The notes under the pieces: generated by a model
The model's database searches: none
What the model saw: only the letters and a program-made list of their open reading frames with translations
Told to the model about the DNA's origin: nothing
From: Micromonospora sp. WMMD812
Lineage (GTDB): Bacteria; Actinomycetota; Actinomycetes; Mycobacteriales; Micromonosporaceae
Assembly (NCBI RefSeq): GCF_027497215.1
Contig: NZ_CP114904.1
Span: 558,001-622,000, forward strand
Reading direction: 5' to 3'
Length of the DNA stretch: 64,000 bases
Made by a program: the position numbers and the translations under genes
In this document: positions 56,829 through 64,000 of the stretch, piece after piece
Layout: each line of letters opens with the position of its first letter
Numbering within the stretch: position 1 is the stretch's first letter

Positions 56829-57767
56829 TCAGCCCAGCAGCGCCCGTACGACGTCCGGCCGGTTCAGCGCGGCGACGCACCAGGCGAAGTGACCGTCCTC
56901 GCCATCGGCGTCGTACGCGTTCGCGGTGATCACCGAGTACGCCGCGCGGTACACGAGGAGCGCATCGCGCTCGTAGCCCAGGCGCTCCTCGATCTGCGCG
57001 TGGAGTCCGAGCTCGGTCTCCAGGGCGGACCTCCCGTACATGTCGAAGATCGACGCTGCCACGGCGGCGTCGAACACCGGGTCGCCCTCGGTCGTGAGGA
57101 ACCCCCAGTCGAGGACCGCGGCCGGTCTGCCGGCGCCGTCCACGAGGATGTTCGCGGGAATCAGGTCGCCGTGGATGACGGAGCGGCGGCCGCTGTCGAT
57201 CTCGCGGAGGCGGCCGCGTAGCGCGTCGACCTTCTTGTCGAGGTTCTCCACGGCCGGGTCGAGCACGCGCCTGAAGCGGGCGACGCGCCGGGCGGCCAAC
57301 GCGGCGAGCGCGGCCGGGAAGTCGTCGGCCGCGTCGTACAGCGCAACGTCGTCGTCCAGGACCGAGAGGGCTCGCGCCTCGGGCAGCGGCCCGCTCCCCG
57401 CCAGGTCGGACAGCACGTCGACGACGGTGCGACGCGCCTCGTCGAGGGTGCGGTGACCCGCCGCCAGCTGGTCGGTCATGGTGGTGCCGGCCAGGCGCCG
57501 CTCGATCGTGACGCACCGGCCCTCCCGCAGGTGAATGTCGAGGATCCGGGGGACGGCGAAGTCGAAGGGTTTGCCGGCCAGGGCGTCGTAGAACGTCGTG
57601 GTCCGCACCAGGGACGTCTCCGACCCGCTGAACCAGACCTTGGCGACCAGGTCGTGGTCGACCTCGTAGACGAGCCCCTCCATCCCTTGACCGAGCAGTC
57701 GGGGCTCCACGCCGCCGGTCCACCGGTCCAGGAGCCGGGTCGCCTCGTCCGGGTTGGGCCGGTTCAC
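56829..57767 (-). CDS. APH/choline-kinase-like phosphotransferase
   Basis: 312-residue member of the aminoglycoside phosphotransferase superfamily. The glycine-rich start is LLGQGMEGLVYEVDHDLVAK, the Brenner motif is SVIHGDLIPANILVDGAG and the metal-binding Asp is in AAVLDWGFL. The substrate is unknown; such genes in soil actinomycetes may act on antibiotics, macrolides or metabolites. I chose the GTG at 57767 because the conserved fold begins shortly after; the frame is open to 57833. Confidence 0.85.
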   Translation of the reverse strand: MNRPNPDEATRLLDRWTGGVEPRLLGQGMEGLVYEVDHDLVAKVWFSGSETSLVRTTTFYDALAGKPFDFAVPRILDIHLREGRCVTIERRLAGTTMTDQLAAGHRTLDEARRTVVDVLSDLAGSGPLPEARALSVLDDDVALYDAADDFPAALAALAARRVARFRRVLDPAVENLDKKVDALRGRLREIDSGRRSVIHGDLIPANILVDGAGRPAAVLDWGFLTTEGDPVFDAAVAASIFDMYGRSALETELGLHAQIEERLGYERDALLVYRAAYSVITANAYDADGEDGHFAWCVAALNRPDVVRALLG

Positions 57768-57918
57768 CCGGCAACCTTTTCCGGGATCGCCGGGTGGGGC
57801 TCGCGCGATGCAGGAGTGCTCACGACGCGACAACCTACGTGATCCGACGATTCGCCACGACCGCGACCAGCCGGCGACGCGGCCGACGGCGGGTGCCGGG
57901 CGGCCGGGGCTGTCACGT

Positions 57919-59667
57919 TCAGAACGACTGGCCGAACAGGGCGCCGCTGGGGTCGGCGTCGGTGAGTCGCAGCACGATACGGCTGTCCAGATCCACGCCG
58001 AGCGCGCTCAGCTCCTCCTCCGGCAGGACGTCAGAGTTGATCATGGCGACGTACTGGAAGTTCCGGGTGGTGCTCTGCCCGGCGGCCACGGACAGCGCCC
58101 GCGCCACCTGCCGGTCCTCCGCGCGCTCGAAGACCGCGCTGTCGTGGATGAGCAGCCCCGGAGTGTTCGGCCGATCCGCCCAGATCGTGGCGAGCGTGAG
58201 GTCGTACGCGAACACGTGCAGCCGGTCGGTGCCGGGGCCGGCCTCCGGCCGGCTCCTGGTCCGAAACGCGTACCCGGCGTCGGTGACGTCGATCACCAGG
58301 TCACCCGGTTCACCGAAGAGCGCCTGGGTGATGCGCGCGAACGTCGCGACGGCGCCGGTCCACTGTTCTCGGCGTTCGTAGTGGTCGACGAAGGTCTGGT
58401 GCCGCAGGATCTGCCGCTGGGTGCGCAGTTTCTCGAGGTCGGTGCGGAGCCGGCGGATGTCCTCCGCCCGCCGGTCCAGGGTCTCCAGCCGGCTGCTCAA
58501 CTGTCCGAACCGCGCCTGCAGTTCGGCGAGGTCGTCGAGGGCGCCGCCCGACGTGAGCAGGCGTAGGGCCTGCTGCTGCTCCTCCTCCAAGTGCCGGAGC
58601 TGGGTCTGCGCCGCGGCGTTCGTGGTGCGCAGGCGGGTCATCTCCACCTGGAGGTAGTCGCGCCGGTTGCGGGTGATGGTCCGATGGAACTCCAGCACCT
58701 CGTCCAGCGACCGCCGGGTGGTGTCGGGTAGGGCCACTCCCACCTCGGCGTAGAGCGCGACGACGTCGGCGACATCGACCTCGGGCTGGGCGGAGACGCG
58801 TTCGGCGTACAGGGCGAGCAGGTTCTCGGTCAGGGTGATCTCGGAGATCAGCTCCTTGATCTCGCTCGTGACGACGTCGAGGCGCTGCTGCGCCTCGCGG
58901 TACTGCGGGAGGACCCGGAAGTCGGCGATCGAGCGGCGCAGCTCGGCGAGGTCCGCCGCGACCCGGATCCGTTCCGACTCCAGTTCGCCGAGCCCGCCCT
59001 CCATCCGCTCGACGGACTGCTCGGAGCGGTCGGCGAGCATCCGCAGGGCGGACTCGTCGTTCTTGAGCTGCTGCCAGCTCGCCACGGTTCGCCAGTTCAG
59101 CCCGAGCAGGAAGGCGTTGTTGAGCTGCACCTGCCACGCCTTCTGCTCGGCAGCGATGCGGAACGGATCGGTGAACGCGCCGGGTCCGGTTCGGGCCGAG
59201 TACGCGAAGAGCGATCGGAAGCCGGGAGCGTACTTGGTCGGCCGGTCGGCGTTGAGGCCGTAGCAGTGGACCCCGAGGTAGGCCCGCCACTCGCTGAGCC
59301 GCAGCAGCCGGGAGCCGTCCGGGTCCGGCACACCGGGCGGCTCGTCGCCCAGCTCGCCCTGGACCCGGATCTCATTCGGACGGCGGAGGCCCCGCGTCAC
59401 CTGCACCTGCTGGCCGTCGAGCTCCAGGTCGAGGGTGAACGCCCAGGCGTCGTCCAGCGCCTTGACGTGCATCAGGTTCTGCCCGACGCCCAGGCTCGCG
59501 CCCAGGCAGTAGTTCACGATCTCGACGAGGCTGGTCTTGCCCAGCCCTCGCCGGGGAGTGCCCGGCGTGCCTTCGACGACCCGGTCGGCGACCACCAGGT
59601 TGAAGCCGGGGTTGAGGCGTACCTCGCGGAAGCCCGGGAGATTGGCGGAGATCCGGCGGATCCTCAT
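57919..59667 (-). CDS. ABC-3C system ATPase (DUF2326, SMC-like)
   Basis: 582-residue SMC/Rad50-like ATPase. The Walker A is variant and lies in GTPRRGLGKTSLVEIVNYCL near residues 34-53. A long coiled coil spans about 215-460 (ESERIRVAADLAELRRSI, LQARFGQLSSRLETLDRRAE). The C-terminal DUF2326 head has PGLLIHDSAVFERAEDRQVA near residue 515, which stands for Walker B and D-loop. In ABC-three-component systems this ATPase senses nucleic acid or invasion and drives a partner effector. It overlaps the middle component by 4 nt. Confidence 0.9.
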   Translation of the reverse strand: MRIRRISANLPGFREVRLNPGFNLVVADRVVEGTPGTPRRGLGKTSLVEIVNYCLGASLGVGQNLMHVKALDDAWAFTLDLELDGQQVQVTRGLRRPNEIRVQGELGDEPPGVPDPDGSRLLRLSEWRAYLGVHCYGLNADRPTKYAPGFRSLFAYSARTGPGAFTDPFRIAAEQKAWQVQLNNAFLLGLNWRTVASWQQLKNDESALRMLADRSEQSVERMEGGLGELESERIRVAADLAELRRSIADFRVLPQYREAQQRLDVVTSEIKELISEITLTENLLALYAERVSAQPEVDVADVVALYAEVGVALPDTTRRSLDEVLEFHRTITRNRRDYLQVEMTRLRTTNAAAQTQLRHLEEEQQQALRLLTSGGALDDLAELQARFGQLSSRLETLDRRAEDIRRLRTDLEKLRTQRQILRHQTFVDHYERREQWTGAVATFARITQALFGEPGDLVIDVTDAGYAFRTRSRPEAGPGTDRLHVFAYDLTLATIWADRPNTPGLLIHDSAVFERAEDRQVARALSVAAGQSTTRNFQYVAMINSDVLPEEELSALGVDLDSRIVLRLTDADPSGALFGQSF

Positions 59668-59882
59668 CGTGACCACCGCAGCACGCCGCCGCCACCGCTG
59701 TCCACCACGCCGACCGTGAAGAGCAGATCCAGGGCCAGCACGAACCGCTCGTACGTCATGTCGGCCTGCGCGGCCGCCCACAGGTCGGAGACCGTCGTGG
59801 CGGAACCGCGTACCCGGATCAGGGTGGCGGCCTGGGCGAGCAACGAGTGCTCGAGACCGACGTACTTGTCGGGAAGGATCAT
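59664..59882 (-). CDS. ABC-3C middle component (MC6 type)
   Basis: 72-residue protein, ILPDKYVGLEHSLLAQAATL then RFVALALDLL-like FVLALDLLFTVGVVDSG, a small winged-helix-like fold. Both the sequence and the place between an HNH protein and a DUF2326 ATPase fit MC6 of ABC-3C systems, thought to bridge the ATPase and the effector. ATGA overlaps exist on both sides, so all three genes are co-translated. The ATG at 59882 is used; an upstream one would add a glycine-rich stretch. Confidence 0.85.
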   Translation of the reverse strand: MILPDKYVGLEHSLLAQAATLIRVRGSATTVSDLWAAAQADMTYERFVLALDLLFTVGVVDSGGGGVLRWSR

Positions 59883-60664
59883 GCCGCCTCCTCGAACACG
59901 TCGCACAGGCCGAACAGGTGGGCGAGGACGGCGAGCCCGGCCGCCTGGCGTGGCAGGTCTCCCGCCTCGCCGCCGGCGAACTCGCTCAGTGCCACGAACA
60001 GACTGTCACCCCGCAGCCCCTCGTCCCAGAGGCGCTCGTACTCGCTGACGAAGGCGCGCCGGAGGTTGCCCGGGAAGCGGTGGTCGACGTGGGCGGCCAT
60101 CCGCTGGAGGTAATCGGCGACGAGCGGGCTCTGCGCCATGCCGATGGTCAGTCGCAGGCGGGACGGGTCGCCGAGGTCGTTGCGGCGCAGCTTCTCCTCC
60201 GCCGGCACGGCACGCAGCGCGGACGACGGCATCGGACGGCCCTGCACCAGGTGCCGGCACACCACGTCGAGTTCGGCGCTGGTGACCCGGACCATCGCGG
60301 CGGTGAGCCGGTCGTGGACCCACTTCTCCAATCGCGCCTTGTAGGCGACCAGGACCTCCACCGGGTAGCGGTCCGGGTGGTCGTCGACGAGCTTGTGGTG
60401 GGTCGGGCAGAGCAGCATGAGATTCGGGTACGCGTTGCGCGCCGTCACGCTGAGGGTCGGGTCGGCGCGGGGCCCGTCGTCGGCGGCGCCCCGGATGTGG
60501 GCGATGTTGGTCAGGTTCACGGGATCGTTCACGTCGTGCCGCCGGTCGACGAGCAGCATGCGACACCCCGGGAACGCGCAGCATCCGCCCGACAGGGCGA
60601 AGAGCACCTTGAGCGTCCGGAGAGAGTAGTTGCGTCGCGTGCCGACGGTCTGACCGCGTGCCAT
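59879..60664 (-). CDS. ABC-3C effector-side protein with HNH-type nuclease domain
   Basis: 261-residue protein. An HNH-like zinc nuclease lies at about 25-105: FALSGGCCAFPGC, NIAHIRGAADDGPRADPTLS, YPNLMLLCPTHHKLVDDHPD. The order C-C, H-I, N-L-M-L-L-C-P-x-H-H matches active HNH endonucleases. The C-terminal 150 residues form a helical domain that would bind the other components. It is first in a three-gene unit with MC6 and DUF2326, and probably cleaves DNA when the ATPase is triggered. Confidence 0.87.
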   Translation of the reverse strand: MARGQTVGTRRNYSLRTLKVLFALSGGCCAFPGCRMLLVDRRHDVNDPVNLTNIAHIRGAADDGPRADPTLSVTARNAYPNLMLLCPTHHKLVDDHPDRYPVEVLVAYKARLEKWVHDRLTAAMVRVTSAELDVVCRHLVQGRPMPSSALRAVPAEEKLRRNDLGDPSRLRLTIGMAQSPLVADYLQRMAAHVDHRFPGNLRRAFVSEYERLWDEGLRGDSLFVALSEFAGGEAGDLPRQAAGLAVLAHLFGLCDVFEEAA

Positions 60665-60824
60665 GAGTCAAACGTAGGCGGGCGACTACGTGGAGTGGTC
60701 ACCCCATGATCTAGATGACGGGAAGTTCATCGAGGATTTCCCTGCCCGGTCATCGGGGCTGGCCGGGACGTCACCGATCCAGCACAAACCGTGACCGTTC
60801 TCGAACGATCCGCGTCGGCGCCGG

Positions 60825-61580
60825 TCACCCGGTACGGGCTGGTCGCGGCGATCGTTCCACGGCGGGCTGACCGGCACGCAGATGCCGGTCGAAGAACTCG
60901 ATGATCCGCCGGCGGGCATCCTCGGCCGACGTCCGGTGGTAGCCGCCGCCGAGCACCCGCATCATCACCTTGTTGACCACCGGCCGGTTCGCCTCGATGT
61001 GGTCGCTGAGGAAGCCGTGCCCGGCGCCGGGATAGACCCGCACGTCGTGCGCGATGCCGTTGGCGGCCAGCCCGCGGCGCAACCGGCCCGGCGCGGCCTG
61101 CAACGGGTAGTCCCGCCCGCCGAAGCTGCCGACCACCGGGCAGGCCCCGGCGAGCAGCCGCTCCGCGTCGCGGGGCACCTGTCCGTAGTTGACGCTCGAC
61201 GCCGCGAACCCGCCACCCGGCGCCAGCAGCAGGGCGAATCCACCACCGAGGCAGAAGCCGATCACCCCGACGACGCCGGTGCACCGCTCCTGCCGGACCA
61301 GCCAGCGGCGGACCGTCTCGATGTCACCGAACACCCGTCCCCGGCGGGTCAGCAGCGAGCGCACCGCCGCCCGGACACAGACCCCGCGGTCGGCCCACCC
61401 GAACAGGTCCGGCGCCACCGCCAGGTAGCCCGCCTCGGCGAGCCAGTCCGCCTCCATCCGCAGCCCGTCCGTCATGCCGAGGATGTCGTGCAGCACCACC
61501 ACCCCGGGCCACGGCCCGTCCCCGGCCGGCACCGCCAGGTACGCCGGCAGTTCGCCGGTGGCGATCCGTACCTCGGCCAT
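60825..61580 (-). CDS. Dienelactone hydrolase-family alpha/beta hydrolase
   Basis: 251-residue hydrolase. The catalytic triad is C110 in [12 protein letters not shown]157 in GSFGGRDYP and H188 in [11 protein letters not shown], with the oxyanion strand [11 protein letters not shown] cysteine nucleophile rather than serine is the mark of the DLH group, whose members hydrolyse dienelactones or small esters. No aromatic-degradation gene is near, so the natural substrate is open. Confidence 0.88.
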   Translation of the reverse strand: MAEVRIATGELPAYLAVPAGDGPWPGVVVLHDILGMTDGLRMEADWLAEAGYLAVAPDLFGWADRGVCVRAAVRSLLTRRGRVFGDIETVRRWLVRQERCTGVVGVIGFCLGGGFALLLAPGGGFAASSVNYGQVPRDAERLLAGACPVVGSFGGRDYPLQAAPGRLRRGLAANGIAHDVRVYPGAGHGFLSDHIEANRPVVNKVMMRVLGGGYHRTSAEDARRRIIEFFDRHLRAGQPAVERSPRPARTG

Positions 61581-61779
61581 GCTGTCGTCCCCTCACCTGT
61601 CCGTGGCAGCGACATGGTGCCCATGCTGAGGCGCTCGGCGACCCGCCCCCGGCTCCCAGGCTAGGAAGTGCGGCGTCGCCCCGCGGGCGTTTCGGCAAGC
61701 GGTCACACGACTCACCCCGGCGCCGGCCTTGCGGCCGTCGGCGAGGCTGGGTTGGGCACGGGGTCGGGGAGGGGACCGG

Positions 61780-62910
61780 ATGCGGATCGCCTGCTACAAC
61801 GTGGAGAACTTGTTCAATCGCGCCCGGGCGCTGGACCAGCGGACCTGGTCCGCCGGTCGGCCGTTGCTGGAGGCGTACGAGCGGATCTGCGTGCTGCTGG
61901 AGGAGCCGGAATACACCCCGGCCGTCAAGGCCGAGGTGCTCCGCCTGCTGCGCCGGCTCGGGCTGCTCCGGGGAGACATTGCCCGGTTCGCTCGGCTGCG
62001 CCAGAACCGGGGGCGGTTGCTGAAGCGCGCCCGGTCGACCGGCGTGGTCGAGGTGGTGGCCGGGGGGCGGGCGGACTGGATCGGCTGGGTGGAGTTGACC
62101 ACGGACCGGGTGGACGAGCGGGGCATGCTCAACACCGCGCGGGTGATCAACGACGTCGGGGCCGACCTGCTCGGCGTGGTCGAGGCGGAGAACCGGCTGG
62201 CGCTGAAGCGGTTCGCCGAGGCGAGCCTCACGGCGGCCGACCGGCCCCGCTACCCGCAGGTGATGGTCATCGACGGCAACGACGAACGCGGGATCAACGT
62301 CGGCGTACTGGCCACCGGCGACTTTCCGCTCCTCGGTCAGCGCAGCCACGTCGACGACACCGACGCGGTCGGCCGGATCTTCAGCCGGGACTGTCCGGAG
62401 TTCCATTTCGGCACACCCGGCGGTGGTCGGCTGGTGCTGCTGGTCAACCACCTCAAGAGCAAGGGGTACGGCGGCAAGGTCGCCTCCGACGCGATCCGCC
62501 GACGGCAGGCACAGCGGGTCGCCGACATCTACCGGGGACTGGCCGCCGACGGGCTGGCCGAGGTGGTGGTGGTCGGCGACCTCAACGACACGCCGGCGAG
62601 CGAGCCGCTCGCGCCCCTGCTGGCGGAGACCGACTTGCGGGACATCTCGGACCACCCGACCTTCGACGATGCCGGCCGGCCCGGCACCTACGGCTACTGC
62701 ACCGCTCGCAACAAGATCGACTATGTGCTCCTCTCGCCGTCCCTCTACGCGCGGGTCACCGGCGGCGGGATCTTCCGTACCGGGGTGTGGGGTGGCCGGC
62801 GGGGCACGCTGTGGCCGATCTACGACACGATGACCCGGGCGGTGCACGCCGGCTCGGACCACGCCGCGATCTGGGCCGACGTCGCGCTCTCCGGCGAGCG
62901 CCCGGGCTGA
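61780..62910 (+). CDS. Endonuclease/exonuclease/phosphatase-family protein
   Basis: 376-residue EEP-fold metal-dependent hydrolase. Landmarks: RIACYNVENLFNRARALD at the start, VVEAENRLALKRF (metal-binding Glu), LVLLVNHLKSKGYG (His), VVVVGDLNDTPASEPL (Asp/Asn) and the late GSDHAAIWADV (catalytic His). No signal peptide is present. The NVENLF start and DLNDTP block are those of the bacterial branch acting on nucleic acids or phosphodiesters. GGGGAGGGG precedes the ATG. The target is unknown. Confidence 0.88.
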   Translation: MRIACYNVENLFNRARALDQRTWSAGRPLLEAYERICVLLEEPEYTPAVKAEVLRLLRRLGLLRGDIARFARLRQNRGRLLKRARSTGVVEVVAGGRADWIGWVELTTDRVDERGMLNTARVINDVGADLLGVVEAENRLALKRFAEASLTAADRPRYPQVMVIDGNDERGINVGVLATGDFPLLGQRSHVDDTDAVGRIFSRDCPEFHFGTPGGGRLVLLVNHLKSKGYGGKVASDAIRRRQAQRVADIYRGLAADGLAEVVVVGDLNDTPASEPLAPLLAETDLRDISDHPTFDDAGRPGTYGYCTARNKIDYVLLSPSLYARVTGGGIFRTGVWGGRRGTLWPIYDTMTRAVHAGSDHAAIWADVALSGERPG

Positions 62911-62994
62911 CCGCTGGTGGACGCGGTGCCTGAACGAGAGCTGACCGGCCGGCCAACGGCGAGATTACGCCTTGTGCGGTCCGGCGGATCGTCG

Positions 62995-64000
62995 ATGATG
63001 GACAGCGTGACAGTGGCCGCGGCCGCGAGGCCGCCCGACGTCGTCGGGCCGCTCGCACGGCCGGTCGCTGTCGTCGACGCCGACGTGCGCTGCGCCGAGC
63101 TGGACCTACGTTTCCGTGCCGACCCCGCACTGGCGTGCGTCGCCGTCCGCTACCTCGACGGCGGCGTCGGTCTGATCGGCCGGGACCGGTTCGCGCAGCT
63201 CATGTCCGGCCCGTTCGGCTACGGCCGGGCGCTGTGGGAGAAGACGCCGGTCGGGCACACGGCAGACCCGGAACCGATGATCGTCGACGAGCTCGCTCCC
63301 GTCGTCGACGTGTGCGAGCAGCTCGGCCGTCGCGGGCGGGTGCGCCGGTACGACGATGTTCTGGTCCGTCAATCCGGCGGACAGCTCGCGCGGGTGTCGG
63401 CGGCACGACTCTACGAGGCTCTCGCTGATCTCATGGCCTACCAGGCCGTCCGTGACCCGCTCAGCGGACTGGCGAATCGGGCGCGGTTCCGGAACAGGCT
63501 GGGCGCTGCCTGCCGCGCCACCGACTCCGCGGGCGTCGCCGTGGTGTTCATCGACCTGGACCGGATGAAGGAGGTCAACGACACGCTGGGGCACAACCTG
63601 GGTGATCGGCTCATCGTCTCCGCCGCACACCGCCTGGCGGCCGCGGCCTACGACCACGAGGTCGTCGCGCGGCTCGGTGGTGACGAGTTCGCGGTGCTGA
63701 CCCGCATCGCCGGCGGTTTCCCGCCGAACCTGTCGGCGGTCGCGCTCGGTGAGCGGTTTCGCCAGGCGATCGCGAGGCCCGACCCGGCACTGCCTCCGGG
63801 CGCGCACAGCGTGGCCAGCGTCGGCGTCGCGGTCGGCGCCGCCGGAGTCGACCCGGACACGCTGCTCCGAGAGGCTGACCTGGCGATGTACCGGGCGAAG
63901 CAGGCCGGTGGCGACAAGGTCCGCATCGCTCTGCACGTCGACGCGCAGCTCGCCCCGCGCCCGGCTGCCGGCGACGGCATCCTCGCCGCCGTGGAACGCG
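62995..64000 (+). CDS. Diguanylate cyclase (GGDEF) protein, partial
   Basis: At least 335 residues, cut by the right edge. Residues about 10-155 form an N-terminal sensor of the CBS-like type often found before actinobacterial GGDEF domains (GGVGLIGRDRFAQLMSGPFG). The GGDEF domain starts at about 160 (DPLSGLANRARFRNRL) and keeps the active site RLGGDEFAVL, the metal Asp in VFIDLDRMKEVND and the late DLAMYRAKQAGGDKV. It should make c-di-GMP. An EAL domain may follow outside the window, since the frame is still open. Start could also be the GTG at 63007. Confidence 0.88.
   Translation, partial: MMDSVTVAAAARPPDVVGPLARPVAVVDADVRCAELDLRFRADPALACVAVRYLDGGVGLIGRDRFAQLMSGPFGYGRALWEKTPVGHTADPEPMIVDELAPVVDVCEQLGRRGRVRRYDDVLVRQSGGQLARVSAARLYEALADLMAYQAVRDPLSGLANRARFRNRLGAACRATDSAGVAVVFIDLDRMKEVNDTLGHNLGDRLIVSAAHRLAAAAYDHEVVARLGGDEFAVLTRIAGGFPPNLSAVALGERFRQAIARPDPALPPGAHSVASVGVAVGAAGVDPDTLLREADLAMYRAKQAGGDKVRIALHVDAQLAPRPAAGDGILAAVER

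Overview
The window comes from a high-GC actinomycete, most likely a member of the Micromonosporaceae or a close relative. The evidence is strong G/C bias at third codon positions, frequent GTG starts, several apparently leaderless genes with a TANNNT box 6-8 nt before the start codon, and actinobacterial families such as DUF1707, BTAD, ABATE/CGNR, DUF2243/CtaG and SAV_2336-type STAND proteins. No rRNA, tRNA, insertion sequence or CRISPR array was found. The genus is an inference.

Region by region. 0-3.8 kb: a TctD-like response regulator (cut by the window edge) divergent from a complete tctCBA tripartite tricarboxylate transporter, closed by a strong hairpin. 3.9-9.5 kb: an NAD-dependent epimerase, a DUF1707 membrane protein, a short GntR regulator preceded by 16 perfect copies of an 8-bp repeat, an NhaA-thioredoxin fusion and an NAD(P)-binding protein behind a TetR-like palindrome. 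9.7-19.7 kb: a LacI regulator followed by a five-gene Dpp/Opp-type ABC importer and two GH1 beta-glucosidases, which reads as a beta-glucoside uptake and hydrolysis operon. 19.8-23.4 kb: a membrane protein, a PhoX/DUF839 Tat-exported protein, a YceI protein and an unknown protein. 23.7-33.9 kb: a LysR regulator and a form I aerobic CO dehydrogenase cluster (coxM-S-L, XdhC-YHS, mobA-like, moxR/coxD, coxG, coxE) with a second XdhC/CoxI gene divergent from it across a perfect 17+6+17 palindrome. 34-36.7 kb: a SanA/YdcF protein, an ECF sigma factor with a SnoaL tail and a double-SnoaL protein.

36.9-48.1 kb is the most unusual part. It has a receptor Ser/Thr kinase, a caspase fused to an EAD2-like adaptor, a short FxSxx-like RiPP precursor overlapping a free-standing HExxH peptide hydroxylase-like protein and, convergent to these, an EACC1-like protein, an EAD2-VMAP-C protein and a 1.3-kb-codon FxsT-type STAND/TPR protein. 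This joins parts of the FxSxx-COOH RiPP system with the EAD/VMAP/caspase conflict network, and no radical SAM FxsB is present in the window.

48.3-56.8 kb: an MmcQ/YjbR protein, a CtaG + DUF2243 membrane pair, a divergent second EF-Tu, a secreted protein, a BTAD-ABATE-CGNR fusion regulator, a small nuclease-like protein, and a DinB/VOC pair divergent from a WYL regulator. 56.8-64 kb: an APH-like kinase, a three-gene ABC-3C defence-type system (HNH protein, MC6 middle component, DUF2326 ATPase), a dienelactone hydrolase, an EEP-family nuclease/phosphatase and a GGDEF protein cut by the right edge. All functions are read from sequence motifs and gene context; no database search was run.
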